Source of the DNA: Candidatus Poribacteria bacterium
GTDB taxonomy: Bacteria; Poribacteria; WGA-4E; PCPOR2b
Assembly: GCA_022822785.1 (NCBI GenBank)
Contig: JAJEAL010000053.1
Location: 62,001-126,000, forward strand
Reading direction: 5' to 3'
DNA length: 64,000 nucleotides
A program made the translations under genes and the position numbers. Below the pieces are notes generated by a model, which saw nothing but the letters and a program-made list of their open reading frames with translations, ran no database searches and was not told the origin of the DNA. Below, piece by piece: positions 26,045 to 35,358 of this stretch. Each line of letters opens with the position of its first letter. The first letter of the stretch is position 1.

Positions 26045-27249
26045 AAGTTGATGAAATCCAACGTTTTCTCACCGAGTACCGGGGCGGATCCCGTTGGCAT
26101 CCAAAACGCCTCGATGGTTGGTTGATGTACGATTTTCGGGGATCAAACCCAATCGCACGAAGTGTTACCGGCATCAATGACCCCGGGATCACCCGGCGTT
26201 GGTTCTGTTATATTCCATCGGCGGGAACACCGATATGGCTTGTCCACCGGATTGAATCTTCCCGCTTTGTTGATGTCCTTGGTGAAGTTAGGACCTACAC
26301 CGATTGGGATGAACTGCACCGTGAGATGGGAACCATCCTCGCCCGCAGTCATCGGGTTGCGATGGAGTATTCTCCCTTTGCCGCTATCCCTTATGTTTCA
26401 AGAGTAGATGCCGGCACAGTTGAGAGTATTCGTTCTTTGGGGGTTGAGGTGGTCTCTTCCGCGGATTTGGTACAGCAGTCCGAGGCGCGTTGGACCGCCG
26501 ATCAGCTCGCCGGACATCAGGAATCGGCACGTTTAATCTTGGAGATCAAAGACGAAGCGTTTGCGTGGTTGGGTGAGCGGTTGAGCACTGGATTGTCAGT
26601 AACAGAGTATGATGTACAAAGTCTCATCATGGAACGTTTTGATGCTATGGATTTGATACCGGGGCATCCGCCAATTGTAGCGGTCAATGCGAAAGCGAGC
26701 GATCCTCATTATGCACCGACAGCGGACCGGTATCAGTCTATCCGGCTGGGGGATTTCGTCCTGATTGACCTCTGGGCAAAGGGGGAGTCACCGGACGCGG
26801 TCTATGCAGATACAACGTGGGTTGCATATGCCGGGCGGGTCGTCCCTAAACGCTATGTCGACATATTCGAGATTGTTCGCGATGCACGAGATCTCGCGGT
26901 CTCGTTTATCCGTGAATCCTTCGCATCGGACAAAACCGTTTATGGCTACGCTGTGGATGATGTGGTACGGAATTATATAACGGGGAAGGGATATGGCGAG
27001 TTTTTCATCCACCGGACCGGACATAGCCTCGGGACGGAGATACACGGCAACGGCGTTAATATCGACAATCTAGAGACGAAAGATGAGCGTGCTTTAGTCC
27101 CCGGTGTCTGTTTCTCAATTGAGCCGGGGATTTATCTGCCTGAGTTCGGTGTTAGGAGCGAGATAGATGTCTTTATAGCACACCTTGCACCCGATGGCGT
27201 CATTGTAACGACCCTTCCCGCCCAAGATGAGGTCCTCACGCTGTTGTAG
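26041..27249 (+). CDS. M24 family metallopeptidase (Xaa-Pro aminopeptidase-like)
   Basis: 402 residues from the ATG at 26041 that overlaps the preceding stop codon. The N-terminal creatinase-like domain is followed by a pita-bread catalytic domain. Metal ligands can be recognised: Asp in LIDLWAKG and Asp in VYADTTW, His in HRTGHSLG, Glu in SIEPGIYLP and Glu in VRSEIDVFI. Related enzymes cleave Xaa-Pro peptides or act on creatine-like compounds. Gene coupling to a Gfo/Idh/MocA oxidoreductase and a DMT transporter suggests use of a small imported nitrogen compound, but this is inference. Confidence 0.9.
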   Translation: MKVDEIQRFLTEYRGGSRWHPKRLDGWLMYDFRGSNPIARSVTGINDPGITRRWFCYIPSAGTPIWLVHRIESSRFVDVLGEVRTYTDWDELHREMGTILARSHRVAMEYSPFAAIPYVSRVDAGTVESIRSLGVEVVSSADLVQQSEARWTADQLAGHQESARLILEIKDEAFAWLGERLSTGLSVTEYDVQSLIMERFDAMDLIPGHPPIVAVNAKASDPHYAPTADRYQSIRLGDFVLIDLWAKGESPDAVYADTTWVAYAGRVVPKRYVDIFEIVRDARDLAVSFIRESFASDKTVYGYAVDDVVRNYITGKGYGEFFIHRTGHSLGTEIHGNGVNIDNLETKDERALVPGVCFSIEPGIYLPEFGVRSEIDVFIAHLAPDGVIVTTLPAQDEVLTLL

Positions 27250-27406
27250 ATTTAACGCAGCTAGTAGGAGGTATGCTGTTTGAGCCTCCTGACAAATCGG
27301 GATTCCTCCGATTTATCGGGGTTTCACCCACTATAACTCGCATCCCTCGTTATGGGGTCCCAGATCCGCGTTCCATTTCCTTCTAGCATTAGGCTTCATT
27401 AATGTC

Positions 27407-27440
27407 GTAGGTTGAGTTGAACGGGCCCCGTGATACCTAC
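27407..27440. repeat. GTAGG...CCTAC palindrome
   Basis: GTAGG (27407-27411) and CCTAC (27436-27440) flank an inner ACGGG/CCCGT stem. It lies in the 222-bp gap between the M24 gene and the DUF4340 gene, which also holds a hairpin built on AAATCGG/CCGATTT near 27296-27315; no gene is seen in the gap. Confidence 0.5.
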
Positions 27441-27471
27441 TGTTCACGTTTCATATGCTATCGGTTTCTGC

Positions 27472-28467
27472 TTATTCCCCGTCCAACGTCACGGAAGCAC
27501 TGTCGCTATCAGATACTGGGCCGGGGGATTCAGGTTTCAAATCCGCTGATTTTCTGATAAGTTTGTCTACATTTGCTTTGGTCAGTTCAAAGATTTGCGC
27601 TTTGTCCGGCCGTTTTACGTAATGCGATCCGCTCTCCTCCGACCCAATTAGAAGTGTTCTCGCTGTCCCATCCTTGAGCGTGGCGGTAATCGATGCCTGT
27701 GGCGTATCAAGCCCATACTCTGAAAGATCCTTGGATTCTGCAAAATCGTCGGTCTCCAACGCACTCATCAACTCCGTGATTGCCTCGACCTCCGCTTTCT
27801 CAGTGGCAGAAACAGGTGGTTTGAGCATCTGCCATTCGCCAGCGGCGTCGATTTGAAGTTCAATCTCTTCCTCCCCTGATTGGATTGCCAGATGGGTCAC
27901 ATCCTCCTTCAGGAAGGCAAAGATCGTCCGATCCCTCCACGAGCGATAACCTTTATCGAAGGTCGCTTTGAGATATCCTTTGACGACATAAACGTCGTTG
28001 GAATCTGCGGCGCGGATATAGCTATTAAAAATTTCTGGGGTGGTTTTTCCAGCGAAGAGGTGCGCTAGCAGGTTGCCACTTGCATCGGTAAGTTTGGCTT
28101 CGACGCCGGAGCTATCAACCTGAAAGACCGCTTGCTTTTCTGGATTGCTAGAAACGCGTTGGATCGCTTTCATTTCAGCAACCTGATCAAGTAATTCTTC
28201 AACGGCCTTCTGATCCGCAGGATAGTTATCCATCGATTCCACAAGCCACTGATCGTTCTGTTTAACGAGCGTTGTGGTTGTCGTTCCCAATGCAGCGATA
28301 ATCTCTATTTTCGCTACCTCCGCCTGATTAACGGATGGAAACAGCAGTTGTGCCTCATCAACCCTCCGCTGCTCTTCGCTCTTACCGAACGGATTCTCAA
28401 GCATAAGGACGAGCAAACCTAAGACGACAAGCACACCAACTAAGATTAAAAGTTGTTTTATTTTCAT
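27472..28467 (-). CDS. DUF4340 domain protein (Gld-type ABC accessory)
   Basis: 331 residues with one N-terminal membrane helix (LLILVGVLVVLGLLVLML). The rest is a DUF4340 region made of paired beta-rich repeats, such as KNDQWLVESM, RDRTIFAFL and SEYGLDTPQASITA. DUF4340 proteins typically sit next to GldG/GldF-like ABC components and are thought to form periplasmic beta structures. The gene is the last of the module and starts 30 bp after GldG. Confidence 0.85.
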   Translation of the reverse strand: MKIKQLLILVGVLVVLGLLVLMLENPFGKSEEQRRVDEAQLLFPSVNQAEVAKIEIIAALGTTTTTLVKQNDQWLVESMDNYPADQKAVEELLDQVAEMKAIQRVSSNPEKQAVFQVDSSGVEAKLTDASGNLLAHLFAGKTTPEIFNSYIRAADSNDVYVVKGYLKATFDKGYRSWRDRTIFAFLKEDVTHLAIQSGEEEIELQIDAAGEWQMLKPPVSATEKAEVEAITELMSALETDDFAESKDLSEYGLDTPQASITATLKDGTARTLLIGSEESGSHYVKRPDKAQIFELTKANVDKLIRKSADLKPESPGPVSDSDSASVTLDGE

Positions 28468-28497
28468 AATTCACTCGGCTGATGATGGAACGGGACC

Positions 28498-30147
28498 TTA
28501 CGACATAGATCCGTACGCTTCAACCAACCGTTTAGCCCTCCTTCTCAAGAAAAATCGAACCAATCCAAAGGCTACGACGAGCAGGGGCACGCCGGCAATG
28601 CTTATAAACTTAAGGAAGAATTTCTCACTTTCGGAGACCTCTTTTAACGGACGGTCTGTAGCACCGTGCGATCGGATGTTAATCAGCTCTTCGCCAAGTG
28701 TAAGCCAGTCCACCGTGTTCAGAAAAAAGAGTTGACCATCCCGCCGTCCCTGCTGTAAAAATTGAGAGTTTCCGACCACCACGATCTGAGTCGCTTCACT
28801 CTCAGTCTTTGTGATTCGTTCTGTTTCCGACAGTTCGGCCACCATCGTTTCGTCGGATTCACTAGATTCAGCGGGCGGGATAGCCTTATCTGCGTAAAAG
28901 CTCTTGAACACTCCCGAAAGCGACACCGCAACGGTATGTGCCTGCTGCACATCAGCTGGGGGTTGAAATTGACGATTCATTGGGCTAATACTGTAAGGAC
29001 TTTGAACTGTCCAACCTCCCCTGCTGGTCTTGGCGAGTGCAATCGCTTCAACGGGAGCATCCGATTGCGGAATCAGTTCAAGCGAGCGCGCCCAGGGGAA
29101 TGTCAAGCTCTCCAACTGGTTTGTAATAATACTGTCTGTCGAGAGCCCTTCTGAAGTCTCCCCTGTGCGGTATTGGTACTGCTTCAGCACCTTAATGAAG
29201 TACGCATAACCTGTCGTTACCGTCATGAAGCCCTGCGAATAGGTGAGCTGATCCATAGAGACATCAAGCACAAGGTTATCGTTGAGTTTCACGCCGTAGT
29301 GCTCCAACATATCGTTCAATCCTGTTGTCAGAGGGCTTACGTTTAGTCCTTCGTATTGAATAACGACCGGATCGACTAGAAAAAGGGCGCGTCCCCCTCG
29401 CATGATGAACTGATCAATCTCATATTTTTCACGCTCAGTCAGCTCTGTTTTAGGTCCCGCGATAACCAGTGTAGCAACATCGGCATCAATCGCTTGACCA
29501 GGCTCCGTTGGCACCTTTCTCACATCATACTGCTTGCTCAACTCCTGGCGCAGCTGCCCGAACGCCTGACCAAAGACATCTATCTCATCGTGTCCGGTGA
29601 GGAAGCCAATCGTTTTGACCTCTTTGCTTGTGACTTTGAGAATGGCAGAGGTCAGGTCATATTCAAGGTTAGCAGTCGTTTGGACGACAGGAAGCACCTC
29701 TTTTTTATCCGCATAGAGGATTGCGATGCCCATGTAAACGTTGGCAACTTCCGCTTTGTCTTTTTCAATAACGTTCACCTGCACTTCAGGAATCCCCATA
29801 AACCGGAGTTGCTGTTTTTGGGCGTCGTCCCCTGTGGCAGGGTCAATAACGTTGATCTGCAAATTTTTAGAAAACGCGCGATATTCCTCAAGCATATCGC
29901 GGACAGCTTGACGAATCTGTGCAACGCGTGCCGGCTGTCGCGAAAAATAGGCATCAATAGTCACGATGTCGTCCAGCCGCTTAAGGACATTTTTGGTTGA
30001 TTGCGAAATTGTGTATCGTTTGTCCGCTGTCAGGTCCGCACGAATAAAACGACGACTCGATAAAAAATTAATTAACGCGACAATACCGAATACGACTAGA
30101 ATAAAGGCAAGTGTATTGCCGCCATATTTTAGTGTTTTTGCAGCCAT
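28498..30147 (-). CDS. GldG-like ABC auxiliary protein
   Basis: 549 residues with N- and C-terminal membrane helices (near 14-30 and 515-535) and a large periplasmic domain of the GldG/ABC-type uncharacterised transport family; characteristic stretches are RADLTADKRYTISQSTKNVL at the start and GGRALFLVDPV centrally. In Bacteroidetes GldFG with GldA support gliding motility, but the same trio occurs widely with unknown substrates. It follows the permease after 4 bp. No gliding genes are seen here, so motility is not implied. Confidence 0.87.
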   Translation of the reverse strand: MAAKTLKYGGNTLAFILVVFGIVALINFLSSRRFIRADLTADKRYTISQSTKNVLKRLDDIVTIDAYFSRQPARVAQIRQAVRDMLEEYRAFSKNLQINVIDPATGDDAQKQQLRFMGIPEVQVNVIEKDKAEVANVYMGIAILYADKKEVLPVVQTTANLEYDLTSAILKVTSKEVKTIGFLTGHDEIDVFGQAFGQLRQELSKQYDVRKVPTEPGQAIDADVATLVIAGPKTELTEREKYEIDQFIMRGGRALFLVDPVVIQYEGLNVSPLTTGLNDMLEHYGVKLNDNLVLDVSMDQLTYSQGFMTVTTGYAYFIKVLKQYQYRTGETSEGLSTDSIITNQLESLTFPWARSLELIPQSDAPVEAIALAKTSRGGWTVQSPYSISPMNRQFQPPADVQQAHTVAVSLSGVFKSFYADKAIPPAESSESDETMVAELSETERITKTESEATQIVVVGNSQFLQQGRRDGQLFFLNTVDWLTLGEELINIRSHGATDRPLKEVSESEKFFLKFISIAGVPLLVVAFGLVRFFLRRRAKRLVEAYGSMS

Positions 30148-30151
30148 AGGT

Positions 30152-30868
30152 CTATCTCCATTTCTGAACTGTAATCATCAAGACGCTCAAATAGAGGAAA
30201 AAACCGATAACCGAAAAGTAATAGATGAGGTCCCGTGAATCGATTACTCCCCTGAGAATGCTGCTAAAATGGGCGCCCAAGCCGAGATAGCTGAAAATCG
30301 GGACAATCCAGTCCGGTGCGTTGAAAAGCACGATGTCTTCGCCGATGATGAGCAGTGCAAAGCACATCACAATACCAAGGATGAAAGCGATAATTTGGTT
30401 TTCCGTAATGGTGGAAGCAAACACCCCGATAGCAAGGTAAGCGCCGCCCATCAGGAAAAGACCAATGTAGCCGCCGAGGATAGGACCGCCATCCGGCTCC
30501 CCAAGGTAGGCGACAGTAATCGGTATAGAGAGTGAGAGCAGAATAGTCACCCCAAGCAAACTAAAACTAGCGAGGTATTTTCCGATTACCACCTCGTAAT
30601 CCTTAATGGGAAGGGTCATCAGGATTTCAACAGTGCCTATCTTCTTTTCCTCCGCCCATAGTTTCATAGTGACCGCCGGAATGAACAGAAGGAATATCCA
30701 AGGCACCCAAGTAAAAAAACCTCTCATTACCGCTTGGCCCACAAAGAAAAAGCCTCGAAAGAAAAACCAAGCCGAGAGAGCTAAAAAAAATGTGATAAAG
30801 ATATAGGCGATAGGTGAATTAAAGTAGCTTCTAAACTCTTTCTTGAAAATTGCTGCGATGTTATTCAT
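30152..30868 (-). CDS. ABC-2 type permease, GldF-like
   Basis: 238 residues with six membrane helices and the ABC-2 permease signature AEEKKIGTVEILMTLP near 70. It should form the membrane channel partner of the ATPase at 31916-32869. The AAGGAGGT ribosome site is about 17 nt before the ATG, which is rather far. A SprT-like gene and a 328-bp repeat-containing gap separate it from the ATPase gene, unlike the contiguous arrangement usual for this family. Confidence 0.87.
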   Translation of the reverse strand: MNNIAAIFKKEFRSYFNSPIAYIFITFFLALSAWFFFRGFFFVGQAVMRGFFTWVPWIFLLFIPAVTMKLWAEEKKIGTVEILMTLPIKDYEVVIGKYLASFSLLGVTILLSLSIPITVAYLGEPDGGPILGGYIGLFLMGGAYLAIGVFASTITENQIIAFILGIVMCFALLIIGEDIVLFNAPDWIVPIFSYLGLGAHFSSILRGVIDSRDLIYYFSVIGFFLYLSVLMITVQKWR

Positions 30869-31039
30869 TTTCTTTTTGCGGTGTTACCTCCTTGAAAATC
30901 GCTAACAACTTGCGTGAAAAGTCGCTTTGGATAAAGTAATTTGCCCGGAAGCCGGGCTTTTTCTTACAAACTTAGTTTTGCTTAGCGTTTCGCGCTTTCT
31001 TTTATCGTGAATTTTAGAATTACTTGGACACTCTATACC

Positions 31040-31101
31040 GGCGCAGTTGGAAACAGCGCCTACCAAATGGGAGACTGGACGGCGCAGTTGGAGACAGCGC
31101 C
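31040..31101. repeat. Tandem GGYGCRGTT hairpins (copies 2 and 3)
   Basis: GGCGCAGTT-GGA-AACAGCGCC at 31040-31060 and GGCGCAGTT-GGA-GACAGCGCC at 31081-31101, each followed by TACC. The period is 41 bp. They match the copy at 7077-7097 with a paired C-G for T-A change. Confidence 0.75.
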
Positions 31102-31162
31102 TACCAGACATGGGGATCGAAAGTGTCTACATATTTATATTGTTCACCGTAATTTAACTTCC

Positions 31163-31187
31163 GTAGGTTGTGATCCAATGAACCTAC
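31163..31187. repeat. GTAGGTT/AACCTAC palindrome
   Basis: A 7-bp perfect stem (31163-31169 with 31181-31187) and 11-nt loop. It falls 10 bp after the SprT-like stop codon read on the minus strand, so it may help end that transcript. Confidence 0.55.
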
Positions 31188-31196
31188 AGGTTCTGT

Positions 31197-31859
31197 TTAA
31201 TCCTTTATTTTTGCTCGTTTCCATTTAATAGTCCCCTTGCATTTCCGACATCTTGATGTTCTTAAGCGCTGACTCAGACGTTGTCGTTCCCACTGTTGAC
31301 CGCAGCCACACTGCCCCTGCCAACGCGGGGGTGTATGTTGGACCTGGTGACACCGTTCCGCTGTGCAACCAATCCGTTGTGCAGCTGCCTTCCATGTCGC
31401 ATCGTGCCCGTGATTGGGGCCGACTAGCGCGTGTGCAATCTCGTGTAGGATTGTATCAATAATCTGTTCCTTAGATGCTTTCAAACAGTAGGTAACCGAG
31501 AGTGTAATCAGTTTCTCTCGGTAGTTGCATGAACCCCCGCGCGCGGGGGCAAGATCAAATGCAAACTGCCAACCCGGTTTGAGTCCACTTGTAGCTTCAT
31601 GTGCTTGGATTAGATACTTTCCTATCCCTGCGACCTCCGTGAGCGACATCGCAGATTCCTGTATAGGCGTTGTCACCGTTAAGAGGCCGTATGAAACGTT
31701 CCACTGCTCTCCTTGTTGCGTTACCACCCGTGCGTGCCGGGGCAAGAGTCGCTGTACAGTGCCATGCAGCGTGCTCCCCGTCTTGCTTATGAATGATACT
31801 TGGGTCCCCGGCGGGTACGCCGCTCCTGCAAAATCAGCTGTTACAATTCTCATGCTCAT
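31197..31859 (-). CDS. SprT-like zinc metallopeptidase family protein
   Basis: 220 residues. The N-terminal 45 residues have an SH3-like look (GTQVSFISKTGSTLHGTVQ). The SprT-like domain carries the zincin motif HEIAHAL at 139-145 (His139, Glu140, His143) and a downstream GHDATWKAAAQ segment. It ends with a zinc ribbon (CGCGQQWERQRL and CRKCKG). SprT-like proteins include DNA-protein crosslink proteases of the Spartan type in eukaryotes, and many bacterial members are uncharacterised. Here it lies between ABC ATPase and permease genes, where it looks inserted. Two ATGs, at 31859 and 31853, are possible. Confidence 0.87.
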   Translation of the reverse strand: MSMRIVTADFAGAAYPPGTQVSFISKTGSTLHGTVQRLLPRHARVVTQQGEQWNVSYGLLTVTTPIQESAMSLTEVAGIGKYLIQAHEATSGLKPGWQFAFDLAPARGGSCNYREKLITLSVTYCLKASKEQIIDTILHEIAHALVGPNHGHDATWKAAAQRIGCTAERCHQVQHTPPRWQGQCGCGQQWERQRLSQRLRTSRCRKCKGTIKWKRAKIKD

Positions 31860-31915
31860 GATCCACTTGCGGGAACTGTGGGTTGTGTTGGAGGCAAAAC
31901 GGAGACTGATTGACT

Positions 31916-32869
31916 TTAGGGGGTAGGTGGCTGTGCGGATTCGTTGCCGGTCAGTTGTAGGAAGACATCTTCAAGGCTGATCGCTTCTTGACGCAATTCC
32001 GTCAAACTCCAACGGTTCTGCACTACAAAATGGAAGAGCTCTTCTGCCGCATTCTTCCCTTTTTGGGAGGCAATCTGATAGCCACACACACCATCATCCG
32101 ATTTCACCCGTCTGAAGTCTGAGATAAAACTGAGTGTTTCAAGCTTGGCTTCAATCTCTTCGCGTGGGCCTCGGATGGAGAGATGCACGACCTCTTCCCC
32201 TCGTGCCCGACCCGCTAGCTCGTCCGGCGTACCGTTTGCAACAATCTGTCCATCATTAATAATCAAAATTCGGCTACAGGTCGCAGAGACTTCGGACAAG
32301 ATATGCGTGCTGAAGATAATCATCTTCTCCTTGCCAATCTCTCGAATCAGATTGCGAATTTCAATGATTTGGTTGGGGTCAAGCCCGGAGGTGGGTTCAT
32401 CAAGCACAAGGATTGGGGGGTCATGAATCAAACTTTGTGCGAGACCGAGGCGCTGACGATAGCCCTTGGAGAGCTCACCGACGTCCTTTTGGATCATCGT
32501 CTCAAGTCCACATATGTCGACGACAGCCTTAATTCGTTGGGAGCATTGACTTCTTGGAATATCCCGGATTTGGGCGATAAATTTAAGATAGTCGATAACT
32601 CCCATATCTGTATAAAGGGGTGCGCTTTCGGGTAGGTAGCCAATCCGTTTACGGACCTCAATAGACTCTTCAAAAACATCATATCCAGCGACTTTGGCGG
32701 TTCCCTCGTCTGCTGAGAGGTAGCAGGTCAAGATACGCATCGTTGTGGTTTTGCCCGCTCCGTTTGGGCCTAGAAAACCGAGGACCTCTCCTGCTTTTGC
32801 CTCAAAGGAGACATCATCTACCGCAACAGTTGGGCCATACCGTTTCGTCAAATTTATCACTTCAATCAT
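31916..32869 (-). CDS. ABC transporter ATPase, GldA-like
   Basis: 317 residues. Walker A GPNGAGKTTT, ABC signature LSKGYRQRLGLAQ, Walker B ILVLDEPTSGLDP and the His-loop STHILSE are all present. The C-terminal extension is typical of ABC-2 exporters and gliding-type systems. A sigma-70 promoter with TTGACG and TATCAT is seen 63-92 bp upstream. The permease and the GldG- and DUF4340-like proteins further downstream are the probable partners, although an unrelated SprT-like gene intervenes. Confidence 0.93.
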   Translation of the reverse strand: MIEVINLTKRYGPTVAVDDVSFEAKAGEVLGFLGPNGAGKTTTMRILTCYLSADEGTAKVAGYDVFEESIEVRKRIGYLPESAPLYTDMGVIDYLKFIAQIRDIPRSQCSQRIKAVVDICGLETMIQKDVGELSKGYRQRLGLAQSLIHDPPILVLDEPTSGLDPNQIIEIRNLIREIGKEKMIIFSTHILSEVSATCSRILIINDGQIVANGTPDELAGRARGEEVVHLSIRGPREEIEAKLETLSFISDFRRVKSDDGVCGYQIASQKGKNAAEELFHFVVQNRWSLTELRQEAISLEDVFLQLTGNESAQPPTP

Positions 32870-32931
32870 GCCTGATAATCACCTCTATTCCTTTGAGTTT
32901 CTAGGGTTGAATAATGGCAAAACAAACATAA

Positions 32932-32961
32932 ATGATAGCATGTTAATCGAAAAATCGTCAA
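32932..32961 (-). promoter_or_regulatory. Predicted sigma-70 promoter for the ABC module
   Basis: On the minus strand TTGACG (32961-32956), 18-nt spacer, TATCAT (32937-32932). The predicted start near 32925 gives a leader of about 55 nt before the ATPase ATG. Confidence 0.5.
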
Positions 32962-33133
32962 GCAAAAATTAGGGGATTGTCAGGGCAACTACATGCCCAT
33001 CCATATTGTGTAAGATTTACACACCTTTCGTGGACATAGGTTTCCTAAATTGCGATTATCTCTATTTCGTTGAGTGCACTTTCTACGCCACAGCAGTGGC
33101 TACCACCAGTCAAGTATTGCTCTATGTTTCGGC

Positions 33134-33185
33134 CGTAGTCGCGCAATTCATTACGCGTTGGAATGTGGGGCAAGTCGCACGACTA
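33134..33185. repeat. GTAGTCG...CGACTAC palindromic element
   Basis: Arms GTAGTCG (33134-33140) and CGACTAC (33179-33185) surround an inner CGC/GCG-flanked segment. Architecture is like the CGTAGG palindromes elsewhere in the window. Not inside any gene. Confidence 0.55.
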
Positions 33186-33380
33186 CAAACCGATTTTACG
33201 AACTATAAATTGTGGTGCAGTAAACAGGAGAGTGATGGATAAGGCAGGAAGGTGACAATTTTTTAGTAAAACGATGGGGAGTCAGACTTAGCATTTACAC
33301 GCTTCAGTAAAGCGTAACAATCGGTGTAACCTGCGGATTAGGGGAGGTGGGTGAGATGTGGCGATGAATCGCTTCAAGGG

Positions 33381-33434
33381 CACAAATATAGGGGGCGCCT
33401 CCCTCCAATAAAGGGATTGCCCCCTATATTTGTG
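33381..33434 (-). terminator. Perfect 16-bp hairpin downstream of glnB
   Basis: CACAAATATAGGGGGC (33381-33396) is the exact reverse complement of GCCCCCTATATTTGTG (33419-33434), with a 22-nt loop. It lies 25 bp past the glnB stop codon. There is no long T-tract after it, so it may end or stabilise the transcript rather than act as a classic intrinsic terminator. Confidence 0.55.
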
Positions 33435-33458
33435 TTGTTGTATGAATTGGGGTTTGTG

Positions 33459-33800
<342 letters not shown>

Positions 33801-33856
33801 TTATCTCTCCTTTGTTCAGACGGTGACGCTCACAACCCCTCAACCCTGTGAATCTA

Positions 33857-33903
33857 GTAAAGCGTAAAAACGTAAGCACCCCGCTTAACGGTTTACGCTT
33901 TAC
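33857..33903. repeat. 12-bp inverted repeat between glnA and glnB
   Basis: GTAAAGCGTAAA (33857-33868) pairs with TTTACGCTTTAC (33892-33903); a GTAAGC/GCTTAAC hairpin nests in the loop. A related AGTAAAGCGTAA stretch lies at 33306-33317 on the other side of glnB. It could attenuate read-through from glnA into glnB or be another dispersed repeat. Confidence 0.6.
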
Positions 33904-33942
33904 CCTCTTTGTAATATACAACTCCGAGAAGAATCCAACCAA

Positions 33943-35358
33943 TTAAATATCATAGTAGAGGTGAAATTCGTGTGGATGCGGACGGAGGTTGACTGCATCG
34001 ACCTCGTTTTCACGTTTATACTCTATCCATGTATCAATCACGTCCTGTGTGATTACATCACCTTCGAGCAGGTAGTCATGGTCGTCCTCCAAGGCATCAA
34101 GCGCCTCAGCTAAGGAGCCTGGCGTTGATTCAATTTCTGCCAGTTCCTCCGGCTCCAGATCATACAGGTCTTTATCAAGCGGCTCACCGGGGTGAATCTG
34201 ATTCCGGATACCATCAAGACCCGCCATCAGCATTGCGCTAAAGGCAAGATATGCGTTACAGGAGGGATCTGGTGTACGGAGCTCTAGTCGCTTTCCCCTC
34301 TCGCTCCGAGAATAGACAGGAATGCGAATACACGCACTCCGGTTTCTTTGCGAGTATGCCAGATTCACCGGTGCCTCATAACCCGGGACCAACCGCTTGT
34401 ACGAATTGGTTGTCGGTGCAATGATAGCACACAGCGACGGTAAGTGTTTAAGAAGTCCGCCAGCGTAATATAATGCGGTCTCGCTTAACCCAGCATATCC
34501 CTGCGAATCATAGAAGATATTTTGCCCATCTTTCCATAAACTCTGATGGGTGTGCATACCCGAACCGTTGTCTTCAAAAAGCGGCTTTGGCATAAAGGTC
34601 GCCGTCATGTTGTGGGCGCGGGCTGTATTCTTGATGATGTACTTGTACAGTGCCATCTTATCGCCCATCCGGGTCATGGTGTCAAATCGCACATCAATCT
34701 CACCCTGACCGCCGGTGCCAACCTCATGGTGGTGAAGCTCTACATCAATTCCACAATCGATCATCTTCAGAATCATCTCAGACCGAATATCTTGCAGCGT
34801 ATCCGATGGCGGAACAGGGAAATACCCCTCCTTGTAGCGCGGTTTATACCCGAGGTTTGGACCTTCATCGGTACCAGTATTCCAACTCCCTTCAACCGAA
34901 TCAACAGAATAGAAGCCTGAATGCTGATTTTGACCATAGCGAATATCATTGAATACAAAAAATTCAGCTTCAGGTCCCCAATAGCTGGTATCCGCGATGC
35001 CGGTGCTAATGAGATAAGCTTCCGCTTTTTGAGCGATATGCCGCACATCTCGGCTGTAGCTTTCGAGGGTAACTGGATCCTTAATGTTGCAAATGAGACT
35101 GAGTGTCGGAATTTTGCAAACCGGATCTACAAGGGCTGTATCCGGATCTGGGAAAACAAGCATATCGCTTTCGTTAATCGCTTGGAAACCGCGGATACTT
35201 GAACCATCAAAACCGACTCCATCTTCAAACAGATCCTCCTCTAACTCCGTCGCTGGAATCGAAAAGTGGTGCCACATGCCAGGTAAATCCGTGAATTTAA
35301 AGTCAACAATTTTGACCTCTTTTTCCTTTGCAAACGCTACAACTTCACTTGGTGTCAT
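33943..35358 (-). CDS. glnA: Glutamine synthetase, type I
   Basis: 471 residues, normal for [21 protein letters not shown] is the N-terminal family signature, [10 protein letters not shown] and NRSACIRIP lie in the active site, and Tyr399 in LYDLEPEE corresponds to the adenylylation site of GlnA-beta enzymes. It makes glutamine from glutamate, ammonia and ATP. AAGGAGA precedes the ATG. A sigma-54-type promoter sits about 170-200 bp upstream, which fits nitrogen-starvation control through an NtrC-type activator. glnB follows. Confidence 0.96.
   Translation of the reverse strand: MTPSEVVAFAKEKEVKIVDFKFTDLPGMWHHFSIPATELEEDLFEDGVGFDGSSIRGFQAINESDMLVFPDPDTALVDPVCKIPTLSLICNIKDPVTLESYSRDVRHIAQKAEAYLISTGIADTSYWGPEAEFFVFNDIRYGQNQHSGFYSVDSVEGSWNTGTDEGPNLGYKPRYKEGYFPVPPSDTLQDIRSEMILKMIDCGIDVELHHHEVGTGGQGEIDVRFDTMTRMGDKMALYKYIIKNTARAHNMTATFMPKPLFEDNGSGMHTHQSLWKDGQNIFYDSQGYAGLSETALYYAGGLLKHLPSLCAIIAPTTNSYKRLVPGYEAPVNLAYSQRNRSACIRIPVYSRSERGKRLELRTPDPSCNAYLAFSAMLMAGLDGIRNQIHPGEPLDKDLYDLEPEELAEIESTPGSLAEALDALEDDHDYLLEGDVITQDVIDTWIEYKRENEVDAVNLRPHPHEFHLYYDI

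Larger units (their letters stand above)
30869..31196. other. Intergenic stretch with tandem hairpin repeats
   Basis: This 328-bp gap lies inside the Gld-type module. It holds two tandem GGYGCRGTT hairpins (31040-31060 and 31081-31101) and a GTAGGTT/AACCTAC palindrome (31163-31187), plus a GCCCGG...CCGGGC hairpin near 30940-30957 which, on the minus strand, lies at the 5' side of the permease gene. No coding frame is convincing. Confidence 0.55.
32870..33458. other. Non-coding stretch with repeats between gld ATPase and glnB
   Basis: The 589-bp gap holds the ATPase promoter (32932-32961), a perfect 7-bp hairpin TGTGTAA/TTACACA (33007-33023), a GTAGTCG/CGACTAC palindrome (33134-33185), an AAGCGT hairpin near 33302-33318 whose AGTAAAGCGTAA stretch recurs at 33856-33867, and the glnB downstream hairpin (33381-33434). 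A 79-codon frame at 33006-33242 runs across these repeats and is unlikely to be a gene. Confidence 0.55.

Noticed and set aside
33006-33242. 78-codon plus-strand frame between gld ATPase and glnB
   Set aside because: It crosses palindromic repeats and lacks a ribosome site.
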